A DNA stretch of 13,173 nt from JALZHR01 sp036389695 (GTDB lineage: Bacteria > Acidobacteriota > Blastocatellia > Pyrinomonadales > Pyrinomonadaceae). Below are positions 7,756 through 13,173 of the stretch, in pieces. Within the stretch, counting starts at the first letter, position 1. Each line of letters begins with the position of its first letter. A program made the translations under genes and the position numbers. A model generated the notes under the pieces. That model made no database searches. It was given only the letters and a program-made list of their open reading frames with translations, and was not told the origin of the DNA. The DNA lies in NCBI GenBank assembly GCA_036389695.1, contig DASVWG010000294.1, positions 1-13,173 on the forward strand, read 5' to 3'.

Positions 7756-7800
7756 AAAAATAAGAGCCGGAAAATAGAAATTTCGGCTCTTATTTTTGTT
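7756..7800. terminator. Bidirectional rho-independent terminator after the vgrG-PAAR operon
   Basis: A perfect 14-bp inverted repeat, AAAAATAAGAGCCG (7756-7769) and CGGCTCTTATTTTT (7784-7797), encloses a 14-base loop and is followed by T-rich sequence. The A-run on the left gives a matching U-run on the opposite strand, so it can terminate both the + strand T6SS transcripts and the convergent - strand gene ending at 7827. Confidence 0.93.
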
Positions 7801-7826
7801 TTTTGAAAAATGTAATTTACTTAATT

Positions 7827-8441
7827 CTATTTCGTCGGAAACGTTTTCCAGAATTCCTCAAACGGTTTGATTCCCTGTCCTTTATCGTCAGCCCAGATTT
7901 TTTTGGCGTCTTTTTCCTTGCCGACGGTTTTCATCGAAAAATAGCCGTAGATAAAAGTCCCGCCGTTCCATTCGCGCTCGTAGATGCTTATCTGAACCGA
8001 TTGTTTTTCGCCCTGATAAAGATACATTTTCGCGGCGGCATCGCCCGGATGCGTCGGAATATCCGTTATCCGCCAGGTGATGTCTTTGTCTTTAGCGTCT
8101 TTACGGTCGTGAGCAAACATCGGAAGAATAAATTCGCGGGCGCGCGCTTTTAAGTCTTCGAGCGGCTCATTTTCGTCCGGATAGCTGATAAAAATTCCGG
8201 CTGGCTGTTTCTTGTCGAGCATCAAAAGCCCCTTGAATTTGCTCCATTCCATCGGCATAACGCCTTCGGGAATCTTAAAGGTCACGCCCTGACCGGCTTT
8301 TTTCGCGGCTTCTTTCTGCGTTTTGCTCTGGGTTATGGTTTGCGCCCGAGCATCATTGACGGAAATAAAAGTGAACGTCAGAAAGGCGGCGGCAAGCGAG
8401 AGTAATAAATATCGTGAAAAAATTTTAAATTGTTTATTCAT
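7827..8441 (-). CDS. Secreted/periplasmic protein of unknown function
   Basis: The 204-residue product begins with a basic stretch, a hydrophobic core (YLLLSLAAAFLTFTFISV) and an ARA-Q cleavage site, a clear Sec signal peptide with predicted cleavage near residue 33. GGAG on the coding strand (8450-8453) lies 8 bases before the ATG, confirming the start. The mature part contains GVTFKIPEGVMPMEWSKFKG, GIFISYPDENEPLEDLK, DITWRITDIPTHPGDAAAKM, a strand-rich SVQISIYEREWNGGTFIYGY, and ends EFWKTFPTK. The general order (an amphipathic 'F-x-I-P' strand early and a short helix with F-W-x-x-F at the end) is reminiscent of Mog1/PsbP-like folds, but I cannot assign a family. It is convergent to the T6SS operon and separated from it by a terminator, so a link to secretion is not supported. 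Confidence 0.8.
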   Translation of the reverse strand: MNKQFKIFSRYLLLSLAAAFLTFTFISVNDARAQTITQSKTQKEAAKKAGQGVTFKIPEGVMPMEWSKFKGLLMLDKKQPAGIFISYPDENEPLEDLKARAREFILPMFAHDRKDAKDKDITWRITDIPTHPGDAAAKMYLYQGEKQSVQISIYEREWNGGTFIYGYFSMKTVGKEKDAKKIWADDKGQGIKPFEEFWKTFPTK

Positions 8442-8484
8442 TGTAAATTCTCCGTTTTTTAAATTTTTGTAAATTAAGGTATTA

Positions 8485-8690
8485 CGACTGTTTCCGGTTT
8501 CAAGTCGTCTGAGCGAACCGAACTGCGGGCGTCGAGGAATTGTTTAGATTAAACCGTGTGCTGCCGAAAATTCAAGTCTGAGGACGGATTTTCAGCTTTC
8601 GCGTTTTTAAAACACGCGTTCGCGAGCCTGTCGGGAAAATTCGCTTTCATCGCCGCGCCGTTATGACAGCGGCGCGGCATTTTATTTTTA
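8485..8690 (+). other. Structured intergenic stretch with orphan + strand terminator-like hairpin
   Basis: The 259-base gap 8442-8700 has no credible coding sequence. On the + strand it holds small stems (CGACT 8485-8489 / AGTCG 8503-8507; GTTTA 8542-8546 / TAAAC 8550-8554) and ends with a strong hairpin GCCGCGCCG 8652-8660 / CGGCGCGGC 8670-8678 followed by ATTTTATTTTTATTA. That is the form of a rho-independent terminator reading rightward, yet both flanking genes are on the - strand. Read leftward, the hairpin has no U-run right after it. It may end a small + strand RNA, or serve as an imperfect terminator for the gene ending at 8701. No RNA family is recognised. Confidence 0.45.
8652..8690 (+). 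terminator. GC-rich hairpin plus U-rich tail
   Basis: A 9-bp all-G/C perfect stem (8652-8660 with 8670-8678), a 9-base loop TTATGACAG, then a T-rich tail on the + strand. It points away from the direction of both adjacent genes. Confidence 0.7.
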
Positions 8691-8700
8691 TTACCGGATT

Positions 8701-9378
8701 TTAATCTTCTTTTATCTTTTCGTATCTGACGCGTGTTTGCCGGCGTCCTTTAACTAAGCGGCTCGTCTCGATGCGCAGGCGATTGCCTTTCGCTTCGCGA
8801 AACTCCACTTCTTCATAAATCTCGAAAACTTTGACGAGGCGATTTTTCACCACGCGAAATTCTTCCGTCCGGTGCATACAGCAGCCGCCTTTGGAAGCGA
8901 CGCGGACGACGCGTTTTTTCTTATCGACCTCGAACATTCCCAGGTATTCGCTCTGCGCGAGACGCGTGAAAGCCTCGCTGTGAACGAATTTTCCGCGCTG
9001 CGGCGAGTAGAGATAAATCTGGTACGAAGGTCCGCTGTAAGCGCCGTTGTTGCCGTCGCGGATGGATAAATCTTCGATGCCGTCGAAATTGTAGTCTTCA
9101 AAAAAAATGATTGATTGATAATCGTAACGCCGCTTGGCGTTGTTTAATTTTGCCTCTTCCATGTCAAATTCCGTGTCTTCGATATTTATAACCTGAAACG
9201 GTTTCGCGGCGGATTTTTTAAATAATTCGATTTTCAATTTGCCGCTGCAAGTGTCTTCCTCGCAGCGCTCGACTTCCATACGCGCGCTATAATTTTTCGA
9301 AGCGTTTCCCTTTTCAAATTTGACCTGCGCGCTCGCCGCCGCGCTCAATAATAAAACGAATAGAAATATTTTTTTCAT
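8701..9378 (-). CDS. Exported XAC2610-like protein (possible lysozyme inhibitor/immunity)
   Basis: The 225-residue product starts with a textbook signal peptide (MKKIFLFVLLLSAAASA, cleavage before QVKF). The mature part has paired cysteines (CEEDTC), then FFEDYNFDGIEDLSIRDGN, NGAYSGPSYQIYLYSPQ, LGMFEVDKKKR and GGCCMH. The D-x-N-x-D-x-x-x-D loop is an EF-like calcium site, and DGNNG-x-Y-x-GPSY-x-x-YLY with a later GCCxH is the pattern I associate with XAC2610, the Xanthomonas periplasmic Ca2+-binding inhibitor of a T4SS-delivered peptidoglycan hydrolase. By analogy it could protect against a lysozyme-type toxin, but many homologues are orphan. No partner toxin is adjacent; fumC lies upstream. 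The start codon is only 5 bases beyond the U-run of the preceding terminator and has no ribosome binding site, which is odd; the intact signal peptide nonetheless fixes the start. Confidence 0.8.
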   Translation of the reverse strand: MKKIFLFVLLLSAAASAQVKFEKGNASKNYSARMEVERCEEDTCSGKLKIELFKKSAAKPFQVINIEDTEFDMEEAKLNNAKRRYDYQSIIFFEDYNFDGIEDLSIRDGNNGAYSGPSYQIYLYSPQRGKFVHSEAFTRLAQSEYLGMFEVDKKKRVVRVASKGGCCMHRTEEFRVVKNRLVKVFEIYEEVEFREAKGNRLRIETSRLVKGRRQTRVRYEKIKED

Positions 9379-9383
9379 AACTT

Positions 9384-9420
9384 AAAAAAAGCGGATTGCA
9401 GCACTCGAACCACAATCCGC
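9384..9420 (-). terminator. Rho-independent terminator of fumC, abutting the next start codon
   Basis: On the - strand GCGGATTG (9420-9413) pairs with CAATCCGC (9398-9391) around a 14-base loop, directly followed by T7 (9390-9384). It lies 27 bases downstream of the fumC stop and 5 bases upstream of the ATG of the following gene. Confidence 0.85.
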
Positions 9421-9422
9421 AA

Positions 9423-9443
9423 TCTAAAATCTAAAATCTAAAA
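9423..9443. repeat. Three tandem copies of TCTAAAA
   Basis: Three exact copies of the 7-mer TCTAAAA sit between the fumC stop codon and its terminator hairpin. They encode nothing and look like simple-sequence slippage. Confidence 0.75.
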
Positions 9444-9446
9444 TCC

Positions 9447-10859
9447 TCAAGGATGCGTCATTTCTTCCGGCTTGACGAGACGGTCAAATTCCTCGCCCGT
9501 CAAAAGTCCGAGCTCGACGGCTGACTCCTTAAGTGTAAGACCTTTCTTGTGCGCGTTTTTTGCAATCTTTGCCGCATTATCGTAACCGATGTGCTGATTT
9601 AAGGCGGTAACCAGCATCAGCGAATCGTTCAGATATTCATCAATCTGCGCGCGATTCAGCTCGATTCCGTTAATGCAGAATTCGACAAAGCCGTGACACG
9701 CGTCGTGCAGAAGGCGCACGGAATGCAGAAAATTGTGAATCATCACGGGCTTGAAAACGTTCAGCTCAAAATTCCCCTGCGAGCCGGCGAACCCGATTGC
9801 CGCGTCGTTTCCCAAAACCTGCGCGGCAACCATCGTTATCGCCTCAGATTGAGTCGGATTGACTTTGCCCGGCATAATCGAGCTTCCCGGCTCGTTTTCC
9901 GGCAAAACCAATTCGCCGATGCCGCAGCGCGGACCCGAACCGAGCCAGCGCACGTCGTTGGCGATTTTCATCAAGCTTCCCGCCAGAGTTTTCAAAGCGC
10001 CCGAAGCGAAAACGATTTCGTCGTGCGCCGACAGCGCGGCGAATTTATTCGGATGCGCCTTAAACGGCAAGCCGGTCAATTCGGCGATTTTCGCCGCCGC
10101 TTTTTCGGCAAATTCAGGATGCGCGTTCAAGCCCGTGCCGACGGCGGTTCCGCCGATTGCCAAATCCAGCAAGCCCGACATCACCAATTTTAAACGTTCA
10201 ATGTCTCTTTCAATCAGGCTTGCCCAGCCGCCGAATTCCTGCCCGACCGTCAGAGGCGTCGCGTCCTGAAGATGCGTTCTGCCGATTTTCACCACGTCCG
10301 AGAATTCCTTCGCTTTGGCGTCAATCGCCTCGTAAACTTCCCGCACGCGCGGAATCAAAGCGTTAAGGCGTTCGGCGGCGGCAATATACATCGCCGTCGG
10401 AAAAGTGTCGTTCGACGATTGCGACATATTCACGTCGTCATTCGGATGCACAGGCTTTTTGCTGCCCATCTCGCCGCCCGCGATTTCGATGGCGCGATTG
10501 GAAATCACTTCGTTCGCGTTCATATTCGTCTGCGTTCCCGAACCGGTCTGCCAAACGCGCAGCGGAAAATGCGCGTCCAATTTGCCGTCGATAACTTCGT
10601 CGGCGGCTTGAACGATTAAATCCAGCTTTTCCTTTGTCAATTTATCCGCTTTCAATTCGTGATTGACCAGCGCGGCGGCTTTCTTCAAAATCCCGAGCGC
10701 CCGAATCATCTCGCGCGGCATCGTATCGAAACCGATGTTAAAATGATGCAGACTTCTCTCGGTCTGCGCGCCCCAGTATTTATCCGCTTCGACTTCAATA
10801 TTGCCCATCGAATCCGATTCGACGCGCGTTTTCAAATCCTTCCTGGTTGCTTCCGACAT
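9447..10859 (-). CDS. fumC: Class II fumarate hydratase (fumarase C)
   Basis: FumC catalyses the reversible hydration of fumarate to L-malate in the TCA cycle as an iron-independent cytoplasmic homotetramer. The 470-residue length is normal. The three conserved active-site regions of the fumarase/aspartase superfamily are all present: TGSGTQTNMNANEVI and SSNDTFPTAMYIAA in the first half, KIGRTHLQDATPLTVGQEF with the conserved His at residue 196, and the signature GSSIMPGKVNP at 325-335 with the catalytic serine. KAHPNKFAALSAHDE and NDVRWLGSGPRCGIGEL also match the family. AGAGGA lies about 11 bases before the ATG on the coding strand. Fumarase is a stable housekeeping marker here, separating the T6SS side from the AT-rich region to the right. 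Argininosuccinate lyase and aspartase are excluded by the overall motif wording and by the TNMNANEV segment. Confidence 0.97.
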   Translation of the reverse strand: MSEATRKDLKTRVESDSMGNIEVEADKYWGAQTERSLHHFNIGFDTMPREMIRALGILKKAAALVNHELKADKLTKEKLDLIVQAADEVIDGKLDAHFPLRVWQTGSGTQTNMNANEVISNRAIEIAGGEMGSKKPVHPNDDVNMSQSSNDTFPTAMYIAAAERLNALIPRVREVYEAIDAKAKEFSDVVKIGRTHLQDATPLTVGQEFGGWASLIERDIERLKLVMSGLLDLAIGGTAVGTGLNAHPEFAEKAAAKIAELTGLPFKAHPNKFAALSAHDEIVFASGALKTLAGSLMKIANDVRWLGSGPRCGIGELVLPENEPGSSIMPGKVNPTQSEAITMVAAQVLGNDAAIGFAGSQGNFELNVFKPVMIHNFLHSVRLLHDACHGFVEFCINGIELNRAQIDEYLNDSLMLVTALNQHIGYDNAAKIAKNAHKKGLTLKESAVELGLLTGEEFDRLVKPEEMTHP

Positions 10860-11106
10860 TTAATAAACGTTCCTCTAATAGATTTAAATAACAATCTTAA
10901 CCGAAAAGGCTCCGAAAAAAAATATGCCGATAAATGGCGTGCAAAAGATGGAAGTCTCGAAGGTTAATTTTATTCGCCGCGTCGTAATCAAGCCGCGTAA
11001 AGTTTTGCAACGCCGCTATCCAGCCGGAAATTCTCAAAAACCGGATTTACAGGCAGGGAGTAATTTTTCTTGCAAACACATATAAATAGTGCTATCGTTT
11101 TTGCTC
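10860..11106. other. Non-coding spacer upstream of fumC
   Basis: This first part of the 632-base gap contains the fumC leader (leftward) but no recognisable promoter for it, RNA gene or repeat. A 53-codon + strand frame (10924-11085) exists but lacks a ribosome binding site and resembles nothing known. Confidence 0.5.
11070..11098 (+). promoter_or_regulatory. Weak sigma70-like promoter candidate
   Basis: TTGCAA (11070-11075) and TATCGT (11093-11098) are spaced by 17 bases and each match 4 of 6 consensus positions. If used, transcription would start near 11105 at the 14-bp inverted repeat and give a leader of almost 390 bases before the gene at 11492. Matches of this quality occur by chance. 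Confidence 0.25.
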
Positions 11107-11170
11107 AAAACGCGAAATAAGCAGTAATCTAAGCGTTAATAAACGAATTTTATCGATTATTTCGCGTTTT
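11107..11170. repeat. Perfect 14-bp inverted repeat in the long leader
   Basis: AAAACGCGAAATAA (11107-11120) and its exact reverse complement TTATTTCGCGTTTT (11157-11170) enclose 36 bases. It is followed by a smaller stem CGGG 11175-11178 / CCCG 11186-11189. As RNA it would form a stable stem with a large loop; as DNA it could be a bipartite binding site. The terminal TTTT on the right is short for a terminator. Confidence 0.75.
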
Positions 11171-11229
11171 CTCACGGGTTTTGATCCCGAAGATTAGCTG
11201 TTTGATAATTAAGTCTTAGCTTTTTACGC

Positions 11230-11397
11230 CTGAACAATAGATTCTTTCATTGAAACATCGCATTTTGTCAATCAAACAATTGCCTGCGTCAGTGAAACAA
11301 TCGAATCTGTCAACGAAACAATTGAATCTGTCGGTCTAACAATTGATTTTAATCCTTAAACAATTGCACGCGTTATCGAAGCAATTGTCTTTATCTC
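11230..11397 (+). repeat. Array of eight degenerate 21-bp direct repeats with AACAATTG core
   Basis: Eight units start at exactly 21-base intervals: 11230, 11251, 11272, 11293, 11314, 11335, 11356 and 11377. Positions 4-11 of each unit read AACAATAG, AACATCG-like, then AACAATTG or a one-base variant; the other half is variable (often TCTGTC). Units 4 and 5 are nearly identical over the first 18 bases. The palindrome CAATTG therefore recurs every two helical turns on one DNA face. The period equals seven codons: one frame reads TIESVNE-type heptads, but it has in-frame stops and no start codon. Possible roles are a multi-site operator, an iteron-like array or a degraded repeat-coding segment. 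Confidence 0.85.
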
Positions 11398-11480
11398 CAA
11401 AGAAACCGCCGCCATTCCTTAATCAACCGTCGGAAGCGGCTTTGCATCAACCCAACTAATTAATTAACCACAAATAAAAA

Positions 11481-11489
11481 AGGAGAAGG
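11481..11489 (+). promoter_or_regulatory. Strong ribosome binding site AGGAGAAGG
   Basis: AGGAGAAGG ends two bases before ATG 11492, with the AGGAG core 6 bases from it. It is the best Shine-Dalgarno match in the window and fixes the start of the 139-residue gene despite its lack of recognised homologues. Confidence 0.8.
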
Positions 11490-11491
11490 CA

Positions 11492-11911
11492 ATGAATAAA
11501 GAAACGAACGCAACACAAAAGGCTGAACTTAATATCTATCAAACAAACAAAAAACTCCTTGACGATCACAAATCAATCATTGTTGCACTTGAAGATTACG
11601 TCGTCAAACCCACGCAGCGCGAGAATCCGCAAACGGCGATTGACAATTATCCGGCAAAAACAATAAACTCGCGAGCCACTCCGAGTGAAGGCAAAACTAC
11701 CATCGCAAACTTCGCCCTTTTTAACAAAACTCATACGATTCTTAAATATCAAACAGACAAATTAGTCAAACACTTCCGCGCAAACAACCCCGATTTCGTC
11801 CAAGCCTGCTTCTCAATTCGAGAAATCATTATCCCGTCGGCGAAACCGAAAAGGCTGAAGGATATAAAAGACAAAAAGAAGCTCCACCGTAATAGATTCA
11901 GCCTAAATTAA
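11492..11911 (+). CDS. Orphan 139-residue basic protein of unknown function
   Basis: I do not recognise this protein. The N-terminal part (about residues 8-38) is helix-prone (KAELNIYQTNKKLLDDHKSI, then ALEDYVVKP). A polar stretch around NPQTAIDNYPAKTINSRATP may be a loop. A second helical part follows (FNKTHTILKYQTDKLVKHF) with QACFSIREIIIPSAKP, and the tail KRLKDIKDKKKLHRNRF is strongly basic, which would suit nucleic-acid binding. There is no signal peptide or membrane segment. It is preceded by a perfect ribosome binding site and by the 21-bp repeat array, and followed after 85 bases by the nitrilase-like gene on the same strand, so the two may share a transcript. Base composition is more AT-rich than the T6SS genes. 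It could be a DNA-binding regulator acting on the array, or a partner of the nitrilase; both are inferences only. Confidence 0.72.
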   Translation: MNKETNATQKAELNIYQTNKKLLDDHKSIIVALEDYVVKPTQRENPQTAIDNYPAKTINSRATPSEGKTTIANFALFNKTHTILKYQTDKLVKHFRANNPDFVQACFSIREIIIPSAKPKRLKDIKDKKKLHRNRFSLN

Positions 11912-11996
11912 AATAATTTATTATGATCAGGCACAAACAGGTGAAAGATTAAAAACAAAGGCTTTCTTTGGAATTGGACGCGGCTAGGAGTGGTCT

Positions 11997-13173
11997 ATGA
12001 ATAAAACTAAGAAAACGAATAGAACTAAAAAAATAAATGAAATACCGGTAAATTTGAAGAATAGTAAAGTTAAAATCGCTTTTGCTCAAATGGCATCTCC
12101 TTTGCCGGACGGAAAAGTAGTCGGCGTATTACCGATGCGAGCCAGAGAAACCTATGTTTGGTCAAATTACGAAGAAATAAAAAAGAGAAAAGCAAAAGCT
12201 CTTAAAATACTTGAATTTCTTAATAAACATCATCCTGATACGGAATTAATTATTTTCCCGGAATATTCGCTTCCCGTCGTGCAGGAAGATGTGAGGGAAA
12301 TGTTGCAGCACTTCTCTAATAAACACGAAGTAATAATAGTCGGAGGAGCAGATAATATACCGAGCGGCGCAAAAAATATTTACAATAAGTGTCCAATTTT
12401 TATACCGCAGACGGAAGAGCCTAAATGGGTCGTTAAACAAAATCTATCGCAATGGGAAAACCGTTATATTGATGAGCAAAAATCCGGTTTATATCAAAAC
12501 CCTGTTTTCAGTTGGAAAGTAAACAATCAAAAGCATTATATAAGCATTCACGTTTGTCTGGATTTCACCTTCGTTATGCGAAGCCAGTTGTTTGACGATA
12601 ATGCGCCGGTGATTCGTATCGTCCCGATGTGTTCTCCCGATATGAATCTTCTTCGCGGTTATGCCGATTTAACATTAACGGAAACCGGCGGCAGGGCAGT
12701 TATTCTTTGCAATTGTATCGGGAAAGGAAGCGTCGGAAAATCCAGCATCTTTCTCGTCAGTCCCGAAGGCGCGGCGCTCAAGCCGGCTTTTGAGTATGAG
12801 GAAAATCAAGAGGGAATCGTTTATTTCGAGATAGATTGCAGCCGCCTTATTCTTCCCCGAAAAAGCACCATTCATACGAGAAACGCTTTAGAAAAAGTTC
12901 ATCCCTATAAAATTCTCACTGTTTCGGATAAGCCGGATGAAATCGAAATACATTCCTTGAGCCGCAAACCGCCGGCTACTTCAAGAGCTATCATCAATCC
13001 GGCAATCTTTAAACGCTATGACAAAAAGATGCGCGTTGCTTTTATCGGGGTTGATGCTTACGGCTCACTCAATGAGAGCGATATGGCAAAACCGGGTTTT
13101 GAATGTTACTCCATCTTAGGTCATAGCGATATGATGATAACGCATTTACACACTTCGTCAACGGCAATGCTTT
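11997..13173 (+). CDS. Nitrilase-superfamily carbon-nitrogen hydrolase-like protein (3' end beyond window)
   Basis: The frame runs from ATG 11997 to the right edge without a stop (392 residues seen). TAGGAG at 11985-11990 gives a well-spaced ribosome binding site. After a Lys/Thr/Asn-rich N-terminal tail (about 24 residues), VKIAFAQMASP begins a carbon-nitrogen hydrolase fold. The catalytic triad is visible: Glu89 in LIIFPEYSLP, Lys147 in WVVKQNLSQWE, and Cys187 in HVCLDFTF, followed by IVPMCSPDMN, AVILCNCIGKGSVGKSSIF and VSPEG. The family hydrolyses or condenses nitriles and amides using this triad. The substrate is unknown. The wording around the motifs is unlike the housekeeping members (omega-amidase, NAD synthetase, apolipoprotein N-acyltransferase). 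From about residue 345 a new segment starts (MRVAFIGVDAYGS, then CYSILGHSDMMITHLH), suggesting a second domain cut by the edge, possibly a small ligand-binding fold. Confidence 0.87.
   Translation, partial: MNKTKKTNRTKKINEIPVNLKNSKVKIAFAQMASPLPDGKVVGVLPMRARETYVWSNYEEIKKRKAKALKILEFLNKHHPDTELIIFPEYSLPVVQEDVREMLQHFSNKHEVIIVGGADNIPSGAKNIYNKCPIFIPQTEEPKWVVKQNLSQWENRYIDEQKSGLYQNPVFSWKVNNQKHYISIHVCLDFTFVMRSQLFDDNAPVIRIVPMCSPDMNLLRGYADLTLTETGGRAVILCNCIGKGSVGKSSIFLVSPEGAALKPAFEYEENQEGIVYFEIDCSRLILPRKSTIHTRNALEKVHPYKILTVSDKPDEIEIHSLSRKPPATSRAIINPAIFKRYDKKMRVAFIGVDAYGSLNESDMAKPGFECYSILGHSDMMITHLHTSSTAML

Noticed and set aside
7827..8441. Second T6SS immunity protein
   Set aside because: It is convergent to the T6SS operon, beyond a strong bidirectional terminator, and shows no similarity to the exported protein next to vgrG.
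10924..11085. 53-codon + strand frame starting MPINGVQKM in the fumC upstream gap
   Set aside because: No ribosome binding site, no recognisable family, and it is below the length where chance frames become rare; kept only as a remote possibility.
11230..11397. Intact heptad-repeat protein gene in the 21-bp array
   Set aside because: The heptad frame is interrupted by TAA codons within and after the array and has no start codon or ribosome binding site.
11230..11418. CRISPR array
   Set aside because: Repeat units are contiguous 21-mers with a short degenerate core, no 25-40 base conserved repeats or spacers, and no cas genes nearby.
11070..11911. Retron-type msr-msd RNA (inverted repeat ahead of a gene)
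   Set aside because: The gene that follows has no reverse transcriptase motifs such as YADD, and no RT gene is visible in the window.

Overview
This window looks like a chromosomal segment of a Gram-negative bacterium. It has type VI secretion (T6SS) genes and several proteins with Sec signal peptides. Base composition is around 50% GC, with clear internal swings. The codon style and the CTTTGCG-type intergenic repeat would fit an Acidobacteriota-like genome, but that is an impression, not something the sequence proves.

Left half (1-7800), all on + strand: the end of a T6SS cluster. In order: the 3' part of tssG (baseplate), tssH/clpV (sheath-recycling AAA+ ATPase), a hairpin-forming CTTTGCG repeat, an 'evolved' vgrG whose C-terminus carries an HExxH metallopeptidase-like domain, a small exported protein, a PAAR-like spike-tip protein, and a strong bidirectional terminator. 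VgrG and PAAR would form the puncturing tip, the C-terminal domain would be the cargo, and the exported protein between them is the best candidate for cognate immunity. The most striking anomaly is in ClpV: the second AAA+ module has lost, in frame, about 50 residues that should contain its Walker A motif, apparently between two short repeats. Its N-terminal domain is also far more AT-rich than the rest of the gene.

Middle (7800-10860), all on - strand: a signal-peptide protein of unknown function, a second exported protein resembling the XAC2610 family (Ca2+-binding lysozyme inhibitor/immunity), and class II fumarase FumC. A hairpin with a U-run ends fumC and abuts the next start codon. The 259-base gap between the two exported proteins carries an orphan + strand terminator-like hairpin.

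Right part (10860-13173), AT-rich: a 632-base non-coding stretch with a 14-bp perfect inverted repeat and an exact-period array of eight 21-bp repeats sharing an AACAATTG core. It is followed by a 139-residue basic orphan protein with a very strong ribosome binding site, then a nitrilase-superfamily (carbon-nitrogen hydrolase) protein with visible Glu-Lys-Cys triad that runs off the right edge into a possible second domain. This repeat array, orphan and nitrilase combination is the least explained part of the window.
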